A stretch of DNA of 64,000 nt from positions 1,972,245 to 2,036,244 of the forward strand of contig NZ_JAAAFX010000004.1 of the NCBI RefSeq assembly GCF_019352895.1, written 5' to 3'. The DNA is from Variovorax boronicumulans. GTDB taxonomy: Bacteria > Pseudomonadota > Gammaproteobacteria > Burkholderiales > Burkholderiaceae_C. Of this stretch, positions 42,354 through 51,202 are shown piece after piece. The notes beneath the pieces were generated by a model that was not told the DNA's origin, did no database searches, and saw nothing but the letters and a program-made list of their open reading frames with translations. The position numbers and the translations under genes were made by a program. Numbering within the stretch: the first letter of the stretch is position 1; each line of letters starts with the position of its first letter.

Positions 42354-43340
42354 ATGAATTCCGGGCACGACATGCGGCAGGCGCCTGCGCGCGACAGCGA
42401 CAGCGACCACCAGGGCCAGACCGACCGCGTGGTGGACTGGCTGCTCGACGGCCTCGAATGGCAGGCCAGCGTGTTCCACGTCGGCCAGTACTGCGGCCGC
42501 TGGCGCGCCTCGACCGCCGGCCGGGCCCGCGCGAGCTTCCACCTGATCCTCGACGGCCGCTGCTGGCTGCACCGGCCTGGGCTCGCGTCGGTGGCGCTGA
42601 CGCCGCGCGACGGCGTCTTCCTGATGCGCGACGTGCCGCATTTCCTCTCGCCCTACAGCGATCCGGCCATCGACTGCGCGCCGCGCGCGATGCAGCCGCT
42701 GTCGTCTGCCGCTGCGCTCGGCGAGACCGGCCTGGCCTGCGGCTTCTTCTCCTTCGACGGGCCCTTCCGCGCGCTGGTGACGGATGCCTTTCCCGACTGC
42801 CTGCTGTTGCGAGCCGACGACCGCACCAACGCCTCGGCCGCGACCCTGTTCGACCTGATGCGCAGCGAAGCGCACCGCACGGGTTCGGAACCCTCGGCGC
42901 TGATGGACCGGCTGGCCGGCCTGCTGTTCTTCTACGGCCTGCGCCACGTCTCGCACGGCGAGGCGCAGGCGCGCGGGCTTTGGGCGCTGCTGCGACGCCC
43001 GGGCTTCGCGCCGCTGGTGTCGCAGCTGCTGCAGGCGCCCGAGCAGGCCTGGACCGTCGACGAGATGGCCGCACGCGTGCACCTGTCGCGCGCGGCCTTC
43101 TTCCGCCAGTTCGCCGAGGCCTGCGGCCAGTCGCCGCTGCAGTTCTTGCTGTTGCTGCGCATGCAACTCGCGGCGCGGCTGCTCGCGCAGGGTGAGTCGA
43201 TCGCGCAGGTGGCGCAGGCCGTGGGCTACGAGTCCTATGCGGCGTTCTCGCGGGCCTTCAAGCGTGTGATCGGCGCGCAGCCGGGCGCCTGGCAGCGCGC
43301 GCGCATGAACGGGCACAATTCAGAGACGCTCGGTCATTGA
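42354..43340 (+). CDS. AraC-family regulator with cupin domain
   Basis: This is a 328-residue regulator. Residues about 25-215 form a cupin-type sensing domain (ASFHLILDGRCWLHRPG, then LTPRDGVFLMRDVPHFLSP). The C-terminal 100 residues form the double helix-turn-helix (WTVDEMAARVHLSRAAFFRQ, and later VAQAVGYESYAAFSRAFKRV). It faces the hydrolase-nitroreductase-GNAT operon and is its likely regulator. Genes of this cupin_6 type often respond to electrophiles or small aldehydes, which would fit the nitroreductase. Confidence 0.88.
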   Translation: MNSGHDMRQAPARDSDSDHQGQTDRVVDWLLDGLEWQASVFHVGQYCGRWRASTAGRARASFHLILDGRCWLHRPGLASVALTPRDGVFLMRDVPHFLSPYSDPAIDCAPRAMQPLSSAAALGETGLACGFFSFDGPFRALVTDAFPDCLLLRADDRTNASAATLFDLMRSEAHRTGSEPSALMDRLAGLLFFYGLRHVSHGEAQARGLWALLRRPGFAPLVSQLLQAPEQAWTVDEMAARVHLSRAAFFRQFAEACGQSPLQFLLLLRMQLAARLLAQGESIAQVAQAVGYESYAAFSRAFKRVIGAQPGAWQRARMNGHNSETLGH

Positions 43341-43413
43341 GCGTGCGGCGGTCGCGACGAACAATCGTGCATCGCCGGCCCTTTCGGAACCCAGCCCCGA
43401 GGAGACAACGTTC

Positions 43414-43998
43414 ATGACCCGCCTGACCCTGCACACCGAGGCCTCGGCACCCGAGGGCAGCCAAGCCTTCGTGGCGCGCGCCGTCGCCAACAACGGCTTC
43501 CTGCCCAACCTCATCGGCATCCTGGCCAACTCGCCCTCGGCCCTCGAGACCTACCTCACGGTGGTGCAGATCAACGCGCGTGGCTCGCTCACGCTGGCCG
43601 AGCGCGAGGTGGTGCAGATCACCGCGGCCCGGCTGCACGGCTGCGACTTCTGCGTGGCCGGCCACACGGCCGCAGCGCTCAAGCAGGCCAAGCTCGGCAC
43701 CGGCGCCGTGATCGCGCTGCAGAACGGCGAGGCCACGGGCGATGCGCGCCTCGATGCGCTGCGCGTCTTCACGGAGGCGATCATCGCCACGCGCGGCAAT
43801 GTCGACGACGTTGCGCTCACCGCCTTCCGCGCCGCCGGCTACTCCGAGGCGCAGGCGCTCGACACCATGCTGGGCGTGAGCCTGGCCACGCTGTGCAACT
43901 TCGCCAACAGCCTGGCGCGCAGCCCGGTCAACCCGCAGCTGCAGCCCTACCTGCCCGAGAAGCTGCAAGCCGACACCGGAAGCTCCCGTGCGGGCTGA
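43414..43998 (+). CDS. AhpD-like carboxymuconolactone decarboxylase family protein
   Basis: This 194-residue helical protein has the AhpD-type redox motif E65 ... C77-D-F-C80-x3-H84. This gives peroxidase or thiol-disulfide activity in the family. It is the first gene of a run with an acyl-CoA-dehydrogenase-like gene (11-base overlap) and a sulfonate-type ABC transporter. In such clusters it is thought to protect the cell during use of organic sulfur compounds. GAGGAG precedes the ATG. Confidence 0.82.
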   Translation: MTRLTLHTEASAPEGSQAFVARAVANNGFLPNLIGILANSPSALETYLTVVQINARGSLTLAEREVVQITAARLHGCDFCVAGHTAAALKQAKLGTGAVIALQNGEATGDARLDALRVFTEAIIATRGNVDDVALTAFRAAGYSEAQALDTMLGVSLATLCNFANSLARSPVNPQLQPYLPEKLQADTGSSRAG

Positions 43999-45073
43999 GG
44001 CCGTGCGCGACTGGCTGGCCGCGCACGCGGAGGCGCTCGATGCCGACGACTCGCAGGCCGCGCAGGTGGTGCCGCGTCTGGCGGCTGCGGGTCTGTTCCG
44101 CTTGGGCGTGCCCAAGGAGTTCGGCGGCGAAGGCGGCATCGACGATGCCGTCGAGGCGATCGCCGGCGTGGCCGAGCAGTCGCTGGCTGCGGCCTTCAGC
44201 TTCTGGGGCCAGCGCGCCTTCATCGAGTACCTGCTGCAGTCGCCCAATGCGGCGCTGCGCGAGCGCTGGCTGCCCGCGCTGCTCGACGGCACGCAGGCCG
44301 GCGCGACCGGGCTGTCGAACGCGATGAAGTTCCTCGGCGGCATCGAGGCCCTGGCCATCTGGGCCCGGCCGTCGCCTCATGGCGCCGGCTGGCTGCTCGA
44401 CGGCACGGTGCCCTGGTGCACCAACCTGCGTGCGGACAACTTCGTGACCGCCGTGGCGGTGGCGCGAGAAGACGGCGGCGCGCCGCTGATCGTGGCCCTG
44501 CCATCGGACCGCGCGGGCCTCGAACGCAGCCCCGACCTCGACCTGATCGCGCTGCGCGGCAGCAACACCGCCTCCCTGCGCATCGAGGGCCTGGCGATCG
44601 ACGAGACCGACCTGCTGCATGCCGACGGCAAGCAGTTCCTGCCGCAGGCGCGGCCGGCCTTCCTGGGGCTGCAGTGCGGCATGTCGATCGGCCTGGCGCG
44701 GGCCGCGCTCGAGGCCGCGACGCAGCGCAGCGGGGCAGGACGCGAGGTGCTTGAGGCCCCGATCGAAGCGCAGCGCCAGGCGCTGCGCGAGGCGACCGAG
44801 GCGCTGCATGCGGGCCTGCTGAGCCTGCGCTTCCTCGCCCACCCGGTCGAGCTGTTCAGGCTGCGGCTCGCGCTGTCGGAGATCGTGCAGCAGGCGGTGC
44901 AGCTCGAGCTGCAGGCCAGCGGCGGGCGGGCCTACCACCGCGACCAGGTCTCCAGCTTCGCGCGCCACTGGCGCGAGGCGGCCTTCGTCCCGATCGTGAC
45001 GCCCAGCGTGACGCAACTGCGGGGCGAACTGCTCAAGCACGACGCCAGGCTTCGGGCCGCCGCGGCCGCATGA
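43988..45073 (+). CDS. Acyl-CoA-dehydrogenase-like flavoprotein (SfnB/DszC-like)
   Basis: This is a 361-residue flavoprotein starting at GTG 43988 inside the previous gene. It has the dehydrogenase layout: helical N-terminus (AAGLFRLGVPKEFGGEGG), beta domain (GATGLSNAMKFLGG, then WLLDGTVPWCTN) and a C-terminal helical bundle. The usual catalytic glutamate is not evident. Members of this branch in sulfur clusters (SfnB, DszC) act as reduced-flavin monooxygenases. The tight coupling to a sulfonate-type transporter supports a desulfurising role; the substrate is inferred. Confidence 0.75.
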   Translation: MRAEAVRDWLAAHAEALDADDSQAAQVVPRLAAAGLFRLGVPKEFGGEGGIDDAVEAIAGVAEQSLAAAFSFWGQRAFIEYLLQSPNAALRERWLPALLDGTQAGATGLSNAMKFLGGIEALAIWARPSPHGAGWLLDGTVPWCTNLRADNFVTAVAVAREDGGAPLIVALPSDRAGLERSPDLDLIALRGSNTASLRIEGLAIDETDLLHADGKQFLPQARPAFLGLQCGMSIGLARAALEAATQRSGAGREVLEAPIEAQRQALREATEALHAGLLSLRFLAHPVELFRLRLALSEIVQQAVQLELQASGGRAYHRDQVSSFARHWREAAFVPIVTPSVTQLRGELLKHDARLRAAAAA

Positions 45074-45873
45074 ACGGGGCGCCGACAGCCCCCGAGGCCG
45101 GCGCCGGCGGCCCCGTGCTCGAGGCGCGCGACCTGCGCTTCGGCTACGGCGATGCGCCACTGGTGTTCGACGGCATCTCGCTGCAGGTCGCGCCGCGCGA
45201 GATCGTCTGCCTGCTGGGTGGCAGCGGCTGCGGCAAGTCGACCTTGCTGCGCGTGCTCGCGCGGCTCGAGACCGGCCATGGGACGCACACGCGCGGCGAG
45301 GTGCGCTTCCTCGGCGCACCGCTGACCGCGCCGCACCCGCGTGCGGCGCTGGTGTTCCAGCAGCCCAGCCTGCTGCCCTGGCTCGATGCCGCGCGCAACG
45401 TGGGTTTCGGCCTGGACTTCGCGCGCCAGCCCGCGCAGTCGAAAGCCGCGCTGGCGCAGCGCGTGGCCGAAGCGCTCGAGGCCGTGGGCTTGGCGGGCCA
45501 GGAGCGCCGCTATCCCGCGCAGCTCTCGGGCGGCATGGCGCAGCGCGTGGCGCTGGCGCGGGCGCTGGCCCGCGAGCCACAGCTGCTGCTGGCCGACGAA
45601 CCTTTTTCCGCCCTCGATGCCTTCACCCGCGCGGGCATGCAGGACCTGCTGGTCACGCTGGTGCACCGCTGGCACACGGCCGCGCTGCTGGTGACGCACG
45701 ACATCGACGAGGCCCTGCGCGTGGGCGACCGCATCCTGCTGATGGGCGGCAGGCCCGGCCGCATCGTGCGCGAATGGCGTGTCGACCGGGGCACGGCCGA
45801 TCCCGCCGCGCTGCTGGGGCTGCGCCTCGAGATCCTCGTCGCGCTGCAAGCCACCGGCGGTGTGCCCGCATGA
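45070..45873 (+). CDS. ABC transporter ATPase, nitrate/sulfonate/taurine type
   Basis: This is a 267-residue ATPase overlapping the previous stop by 4 bases. Walker A is G-G-S-G-C-G-K-S-T (residues 50-58). The signature is LSGGMAQRVALARAL and Walker B is LLLADEPFSALD, followed by TALLVTHDIDEAL. The last is the usual SsuB/TauB ending. It would power uptake with the permease at 47179 and the binding protein at 45926. Confidence 0.9.
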   Translation: MNGAPTAPEAGAGGPVLEARDLRFGYGDAPLVFDGISLQVAPREIVCLLGGSGCGKSTLLRVLARLETGHGTHTRGEVRFLGAPLTAPHPRAALVFQQPSLLPWLDAARNVGFGLDFARQPAQSKAALAQRVAEALEAVGLAGQERRYPAQLSGGMAQRVALARALAREPQLLLADEPFSALDAFTRAGMQDLLVTLVHRWHTAALLVTHDIDEALRVGDRILLMGGRPGRIVREWRVDRGTADPAALLGLRLEILVALQATGGVPA

Positions 45874-45925
45874 GCGTGGCGCCCCTTGCCATTCCGATCC
45901 CCTTTCTTCAGAAGGACTCCCTCGC

Positions 45926-47176
45926 ATGAACGATCGCTCCCCCTCCGGCACCGGACGCCCTCTGCACATCTGCGCCTCGTCGGCCTGCGACTGCGGCCTC
46001 ACGCGGCGCGACATGCTGCGCCTGTCGGCCCTGACCGGGGCGGCCGTCGCCGCGCCCTTCCTGAGCGCGGGCGATGCGCGCGCGCAGGCCTTCAAGGGCG
46101 ACGACCAGCCGGTGAAGATCGGCTACCTGCCGATCACCGACGCCACGCCGCTGCTGGTGGCGCACGGCCGCGGCCTGTTCGAGAAGGAGGGGCTCAAGGC
46201 CGAGGCGCCGCGCCTGTTCCGCTCCTGGGCCCAGATCGTCGAGGCCTTCGTCGCGGGCCAGGTCAACGTGGTGCACCTGCTCACGCCGGCCACGCTGTGG
46301 GTGCGCTACGGCGCCAGGTTCCCGGCCAAGATCGTGGCCTGGAACCACATCAACGGCTCGGCGCTCACCGTGCTGCCCGAGATCGGCAAGGTGGCCGACC
46401 TCGGCGGGCGCACCGTGGCGATTCCGTTCTGGTATTCGATCCACAACATCCTGCTGCAGGACGTGCTGCGCAAGGAAGGCCTGACCGCGGTCACGCGCGC
46501 GCGCGGCGCCACCATCGGCCCCAAGGAAGTCAACCTGGTGGTGCTGGCACCGGCCGAGATGGTGTCGGCGCTGGCTGGCAAGTCGATCGCCGGCTTCATC
46601 GTGGCCGAGCCCTTCAACGCCGCGGCCGAGATCGCGGGCGTGGGCAAGGTGCTGCGCTTCTCGGGCGACGTGTGGCGCGACCACGCCTGCTGCGTGACCT
46701 TCCTGGCCGAGCGCGACGTGGCCGAGAAGCCCGAGTGGGCGCAGCGCGTGACCAGCGCGCTGGTCAAGGCGCAGCTCTGGACCCGCGACAACCGCCTCGA
46801 GACCGCGCAGCTGCTGTCGAATGCGGGCGAGCGCCGCTACACGCCGCACCCGCCGCAGACGCTGGCCAAGGTGCTGGCCGCCACCGACTACGTCGATTAC
46901 GAGAAGAGCGGCGTGGTGCAGCACAAGGGCTGGGCGCAGCGGCGCATCGATTTCCAGCCCTATCCCTACGCCTCGTACACCGAGCAGTTGGTGCGCGCCA
47001 TCAAGGCCACCAAGGTCGAGGGCGACACCGCCTTCCTCAATGCGCTCGATCCGAAGTTCGTCGCGGGTGACCTGGTCGACACGCGCTTCGTGCGCAAGGC
47101 CATCGAGAGCGTCGGCGGCCCGCAGGTGTTCGGTGTGCCGGCCGACTACGCGCGCCGCGAGACCATCGCCGCCTGA
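45926..47176 (+). CDS. ABC substrate-binding protein, sulfonate/nitrate type, Tat signal
   Basis: This is a 416-residue periplasmic binding protein starting at ATG 45926. A twin-arginine signal is at residues 26-32 (T-R27-R28-D-M-L-R) followed by a hydrophobic stretch ending ARA. The binding domain starts VKIGYLPITDATPLLVAHG, the SsuA/NrtA pattern. An odd feature is a cysteine trio (C16, C21, C23) before the Tat motif. It lies between the ATPase and permease genes of the same transporter. Confidence 0.87.
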   Translation: MNDRSPSGTGRPLHICASSACDCGLTRRDMLRLSALTGAAVAAPFLSAGDARAQAFKGDDQPVKIGYLPITDATPLLVAHGRGLFEKEGLKAEAPRLFRSWAQIVEAFVAGQVNVVHLLTPATLWVRYGARFPAKIVAWNHINGSALTVLPEIGKVADLGGRTVAIPFWYSIHNILLQDVLRKEGLTAVTRARGATIGPKEVNLVVLAPAEMVSALAGKSIAGFIVAEPFNAAAEIAGVGKVLRFSGDVWRDHACCVTFLAERDVAEKPEWAQRVTSALVKAQLWTRDNRLETAQLLSNAGERRYTPHPPQTLAKVLAATDYVDYEKSGVVQHKGWAQRRIDFQPYPYASYTEQLVRAIKATKVEGDTAFLNALDPKFVAGDLVDTRFVRKAIESVGGPQVFGVPADYARRETIAA

Positions 47177-47178
47177 CC

Positions 47179-47925
47179 GTGCTGCGCCGCATCCTGCTGC
47201 CGCTGACCGGCATCGCGCTGGCCCTGGGCCTCTGGTGGCTGGGCAGCCAGCTGCTGCTGGCGCGCACACCGGTGGCCGCGGCCTTCGCACCCTGGCCTTC
47301 GTTGCAGGCGCTGGCCCATCTGCTCGGGGGTGCCGACATCTGGCACCACACGCTGCTGAGCCTGCAGCGCGTGGGCGTCGGGCTGCTGCTGGCCTTCGTG
47401 CTGGGCGTGCCGCTGGGCGTGCTCACCGGCCTGTCGCGCGGCTTCGCGCAGGCCAGCACGCCGGTGTTCCAGTTCCTGCGCATGATCTCGCCGCTGTCGT
47501 GGATGCCGATCGCGGTGATGGTGCTGGGCGTGGGCGATGCGCCGGTGTATTTCCTGCTCGCCTTCGCGGCGGTCTGGCCGATCCTGCTGAGCACCGCGGC
47601 CGGCGTGGCGCAGCTCGACGCCAACTGGCTGCTGCTCGCGCGCAGCCTCTCGGCCACGCGGCGCGAGACGGTGCTGCACGTGATCCTGCCCGGCATCACG
47701 GCGCAGATCCTGACCGGTGTGCGCCTGTCCATCGGCATCATCTGGATCGTGCTGGTGCCCGCCGAGATGCTGGGCGTGTCGGCCGGCCTGGGCTACTTCA
47801 TCCTCGACACGCGCGACCGGCTGGCGTATTCGGAACTCATGGCCGCGATCCTGCTGATCGGCGCGCTGGGCTACCTGCTCGATCACCTGGCGCGCTGGTT
47901 GCATGCGCGGTGGCTGCACGCGTAG
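47179..47925 (+). CDS. ABC transporter permease, nitrate/sulfonate type
   Basis: This is a 248-residue permease with about six membrane helices. It starts at GTG 47179, 2 bases after the previous stop. The domain includes LLSLQRVGVGLLLAFVLGVP, PLSWMPIAVMVLGVGDAPV and the EAA-type loop (LSATRRETVLHVILPGI). It completes the ATPase, binding protein and permease set. The gene is the last of its operon. Confidence 0.88.
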   Translation: MLRRILLPLTGIALALGLWWLGSQLLLARTPVAAAFAPWPSLQALAHLLGGADIWHHTLLSLQRVGVGLLLAFVLGVPLGVLTGLSRGFAQASTPVFQFLRMISPLSWMPIAVMVLGVGDAPVYFLLAFAAVWPILLSTAAGVAQLDANWLLLARSLSATRRETVLHVILPGITAQILTGVRLSIGIIWIVLVPAEMLGVSAGLGYFILDTRDRLAYSELMAAILLIGALGYLLDHLARWLHARWLHA

Positions 47926-48015
47926 CGAGGGCCTTTGCCGGAGGCGATGCAGCGATGGCTGCATAGAATCCGCACCCTCGGTGCATCGCAATGCCGGGCC
48001 ACTCGTGAAAGCGCC

Positions 48016-48810
48016 ATGCCATTTCCTGAACCTTCGAACAGCGTGCCGCGCCGTGCCACCGTGCTGCTGGCCAAGTCCTCCATCACCGGCGCAGCCACGC
48101 GCGAAATGGAGGATCTCGCGGGCCGGCTGCAGGCGGTGGAGGGCGTCGGCCACGTCGTCTTCGCCTTCAGCGAGCAGGGCGCGCCTTCGCTGCGCGAGAC
48201 CTTGACGGCGCTGGCTGACGCGGGCTTCGACGAAGTCTTCATCCTGCCGCTGCTGCTGCCGATGGAGCCCGGCTTCAGGGTCTGGATCGATCGCGCGGTG
48301 CATCGCTGGCAGGCCGAGCACCCGCAGCGCCGCTGGCCGCGCGTGCAGGTCGGCGAGCCGCCCGCCGCACTGGCGGGCATGGACGCGCTGCTGCGCGACA
48401 TGGCGGCGTCGCAGCCCAGCGATCCGGCGTCCACGCCGGCCTCGGCGCTGCACACGGTCGGCTCGCTGATCCCCGCACAGAAGTACCGGGTGCTGGTCTG
48501 CCAGGGCGGCCCCTGCAACAACGCGGGCGCGGCACTGGTCTGGGGCCATCTGCGCAACGAACAGAAGCGGCTCAACCTGCGCACCAGCGGCGAAGGCACG
48601 ATGAGCGCCAAGACCAGCTGCCTCGGCCCCTGTAACCTCGCGCCGGTGGTGCAGGTGTTTCCGGAGGGCACGTACTACGGTGGGGTCGACGAGGCCGGCA
48701 TCGACCGGATCGTCAGCGAACACCTGCTGGGCGGCCGGGTGGTGGACGCGCTGGCCTATGCACCGCTGCCGGTGAAGCAGCCGCTACGGGCGCCAACGGA
48801 AGCTTCCTGA
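48016..48810 (+). CDS. CbiX/SirB-type chelatase fused to a 2Fe-2S ferredoxin domain
   Basis: This is a 264-residue two-domain protein starting at ATG 48016. Residues 15-128 resemble a single CbiX/SirB domain of the chelatase fold (RATVLLAKSSITGAATREME, then FILPLLLPMEPGFRVW). Residues 156-240 form a thioredoxin-like 2Fe-2S ferredoxin with C162-x4-C167 and C202-x3-C206 as cluster ligands. Such fusions may couple metal insertion into tetrapyrroles to electron transfer. The usual CbiX histidine pair is not evident, so activity is uncertain. A TAGAAT -10-like box lies at 47964-47969. Confidence 0.75.
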   Translation: MPFPEPSNSVPRRATVLLAKSSITGAATREMEDLAGRLQAVEGVGHVVFAFSEQGAPSLRETLTALADAGFDEVFILPLLLPMEPGFRVWIDRAVHRWQAEHPQRRWPRVQVGEPPAALAGMDALLRDMAASQPSDPASTPASALHTVGSLIPAQKYRVLVCQGGPCNNAGAALVWGHLRNEQKRLNLRTSGEGTMSAKTSCLGPCNLAPVVQVFPEGTYYGGVDEAGIDRIVSEHLLGGRVVDALAYAPLPVKQPLRAPTEAS

Positions 48811-48966
48811 GCGCTGCTGCGCACCCGCAGGACGAGCCCTCGCCGCGTCCGCGAACCCATGCGTCACAGCCTTTGCCGAGGTGGCGATCCGTGACGTGGG
48901 AAGAAGCCGGGAAGCACCCCCGTAGGCACAATCGGCCATCGCCAGTCGTTCCGACCACACCCGCCG

Positions 48967-49518
48967 ATGCACCAGCCATCCCCGACATTCCCCTGCACCA
49001 TCGAGACCGCGCGCCTCAAGCTGCGTGCTCCGGACCTCTCGGACGCCGAAGCCATGTTCGCCTCGTACACCCAGGACCCGGAGGTGGCCCGCTACATGGT
49101 CTGGCAACCGCATGCCTCGCTGGAGGCCACGCGCGATTTCGTCCGAAGCTGCGCAGCGGCGTGGCAGGCGGGCTCGGCGCTGCCGTACATCCTCACTTCG
49201 AAGGCGGGCGGTGAGCTCATCGGCATGCTCGAGGCGCGGCCTCTCGGCCACGTCGTGAACATCGGCTATGTGCTCGCACGCAGCCATTGGGGCCAAGGCT
49301 TGATGGTCGAGGCCCTCCAGGCGTTCACGGCCATCGCCTTGGATCTGCCAGGTATCTTCCGGGTCGAGGCGACCTGCGACGTGGACAACCGCCCCTCCGC
49401 CCGGGCGCTGGAGAAAAGCGGCTTCGTGCGGGAAGGGCGGCTGGCCCGCCACACCGTGCATCCGAACCTCTCCGCGGAGCCCCGGGACTGCTTCATCTAC
49501 GCGGCTTGCCGACCGTAA
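48967..49518 (+). CDS. GNAT acetyltransferase, RimJ type
   Basis: This is a 183-residue GNAT protein of the RimJ/RimL group. TIETARLKLRAPDLSDAEAM is the standard opening, NIGYVLARSHWGQGLMVEAL forms the CoA loop, and DNRPSARALEKSGFVREGRL the final block. It stands alone, convergent with the LysR gene. Its substrate could be a protein N-terminus or a small amine. Confidence 0.85.
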   Translation: MHQPSPTFPCTIETARLKLRAPDLSDAEAMFASYTQDPEVARYMVWQPHASLEATRDFVRSCAAAWQAGSALPYILTSKAGGELIGMLEARPLGHVVNIGYVLARSHWGQGLMVEALQAFTAIALDLPGIFRVEATCDVDNRPSARALEKSGFVREGRLARHTVHPNLSAEPRDCFIYAACRP

Positions 49519-49578
49519 CGGCAGGCCAGTCGCAGCGATCCGGTCCTCGTCCGATGGCGCGCCCCTGACGCATCGTCA

Positions 49579-50520
49579 TCAGGCTGTGGGCGCACCTTGT
49601 CCACGTGCCGCCGCAAGGGCCTGCTGCAGCGCGGCGATGAGCCGCTCGGCCACCAGCTTCACGATCGGGCCGACCGGCTTGGTGGCGTCCACGGCCACGG
49701 CGATCTCCTGCGGTTCGACCCCGCGGTCGCGCACCGGGATGAAGACCAGCTGGCCCGAGGCCAGTTCGGGCGCCACGTCCAGTTCGGAGGTGAACACCAC
49801 ATGCTGGCCGCCGAGCGCCAGCTGCTTGACCAGCTGCAGCGAGTTGGTCTCGGTGAAGCGCCGCGGTTCCTTGAACAGCCAGTCGTACTGCGCCTCCAGA
49901 TAGCGCCGGATCGTCAGCGCCTTGCTCTGCAGCGCGACCGGGTGGGCCATGGCCTCCTGGAAGCTCACCGTCTCGCGCTGCGCCAGCGGGTGCCCGGGTG
50001 CCACCACGCAACCCAGCGGCAGCGCGCTCTTCCAGAGCACCAGCAACTCGCGTCGCGGCTTCAGGTTGAAGATGGCGGCCAGGTCGGCCTGGCCGGTCAG
50101 CAGCGCGGCCTCGGCATCGTCGGGCGTGGCCAGTTCGATGGACAGGCTGACCAGCGGGTGCTGCGCACCCACCTCCCGCACCAGGGCCGGCATGACGCTG
50201 GTGGCGTGGCTGTCCATGGCCACCAGCGACACATGGCCCTGGTGGACGCCCTGGATGCGCCGGATCTCGGCGATCACGCCGCGTTCGTCCTGCCGCCAAT
50301 GGCGCGCCAGCGTGATCAGCGCATCGCCCGAGGGCGTCAGCCGCATGCCACGCGGCAGCCGCTCGAACAGGGGCACGCCGAGCTCTTCCTCCAGCTGCAG
50401 GATCTGCCGGTTGATGGCCGAGGCCGCCACGTGCAGTTCGCGCGCGGCCTTCTGGATGGAGCCCGAGCGCGCCACCTGGTCGGCGTAGCGCAGTCCGGCG
50501 GGAACGAGCGAATGGCGCAT
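49579..50520 (-). CDS. LysR-family regulator of the uraD locus
   Basis: This is a 313-residue LysR protein. The N-terminal helix-turn-helix is GSIQKAARELHVAASAINRQ (about residues 20-39) and the rest is a periplasmic-binding-like effector domain. It is divergent from uraD and a tripartite-type binding protein. A dyad symmetry at 50548-50570 sits in the 104-base gap between them. It probably activates these genes in response to a purine-breakdown intermediate. Confidence 0.88.
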   Translation of the reverse strand: MRHSLVPAGLRYADQVARSGSIQKAARELHVAASAINRQILQLEEELGVPLFERLPRGMRLTPSGDALITLARHWRQDERGVIAEIRRIQGVHQGHVSLVAMDSHATSVMPALVREVGAQHPLVSLSIELATPDDAEAALLTGQADLAAIFNLKPRRELLVLWKSALPLGCVVAPGHPLAQRETVSFQEAMAHPVALQSKALTIRRYLEAQYDWLFKEPRRFTETNSLQLVKQLALGGQHVVFTSELDVAPELASGQLVFIPVRDRGVEPQEIAVAVDATKPVGPIVKLVAERLIAALQQALAAARGQGAPTA

Positions 50521-50547
50521 GGAGGGGCATGGGGCATGCGTGGATCG

Positions 50548-50570
50548 TGCGTACTGATTTTACGTATGCA
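50548..50570. promoter_or_regulatory. Candidate LysR operator
   Basis: TGCGTAC (50548-50554) and GTATGCA (50564-50570) form an inverted repeat matching at 6 of 7 positions with a 9-base spacer. It lies 28 bases upstream of the LysR start, in the divergent region with uraD. Confidence 0.4.
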
Positions 50571-50624
50571 GCATTGCAAAAATGGTGATGGCCGGCAATG
50601 AATTGCATCCCTACGATGCCTGCC

Positions 50625-51182
50625 ATGAGCACATCCTCCCGCCTCGAACACCTCAACATCTGCGCGCCCGAGGTCTTTTGTGCCGAACTGGCCGGCATCT
50701 GGGAGCACGCGCCCTGGGTGACCCGCGGCGTCGTGGACCAGCGCCCCTTCGCGAGCATCGACGCCCTGCACGCGGCGATGGTGGGCGTGGTGGCCGCCCT
50801 GGACGAGCCCGGGCGCGTCGCCTTCTACGCCGGGCACCCGGAGCTGGCCGGCGAGGACGCCCGCCGGGGCACGATGACCGATGCGTCCATTGCGGAGCAG
50901 GGCACGCTGGCGCTGGCGCGGCTGGACGCCCACGAGGCCGAGCGCTGGCGCGCGCTCAACCAGGCCTACCGCGCACGCTTCGGCTTCCCGTTCATCCTGT
51001 GCATTCGTCGCCACACGCGGGACTCGGCCCTGCGGGCCTTCGAGCAGCGCCTGCGCAATGAGCGCGCCACCGAACTGGCCACCGCGCTCGACGAAATTGC
51101 CGCCATCACCCGCCTGCGGCTCGACCGCAGCACGACCGATGCTTCCCCCGTGGCCAGCCAGGGCGCGCCCATTCCTTCCTGA
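50625..51182 (+). CDS. uraD: OHCU decarboxylase
   Basis: This is a 185-residue enzyme of the UraD family. It decarboxylates 2-oxo-4-hydroxy-4-carboxy-5-ureidoimidazoline to S-allantoin in urate breakdown. Family landmarks are F68-Y-A-G-H71-P-E-L-A-G with the catalytic histidine, S88-x2-E91-Q, and LNQAYRARFGFPFILCIRRH. ATG 50625 and ATG 50598 are both possible starts; neither has a strong ribosome binding site. No other urate-pathway enzyme is in the window, so its partners lie elsewhere. Confidence 0.85.
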   Translation: MSTSSRLEHLNICAPEVFCAELAGIWEHAPWVTRGVVDQRPFASIDALHAAMVGVVAALDEPGRVAFYAGHPELAGEDARRGTMTDASIAEQGTLALARLDAHEAERWRALNQAYRARFGFPFILCIRRHTRDSALRAFEQRLRNERATELATALDEIAAITRLRLDRSTTDASPVASQGAPIPS

Positions 51183-51202
51183 TCCAACCACCGGAGCGAC
51201 CC

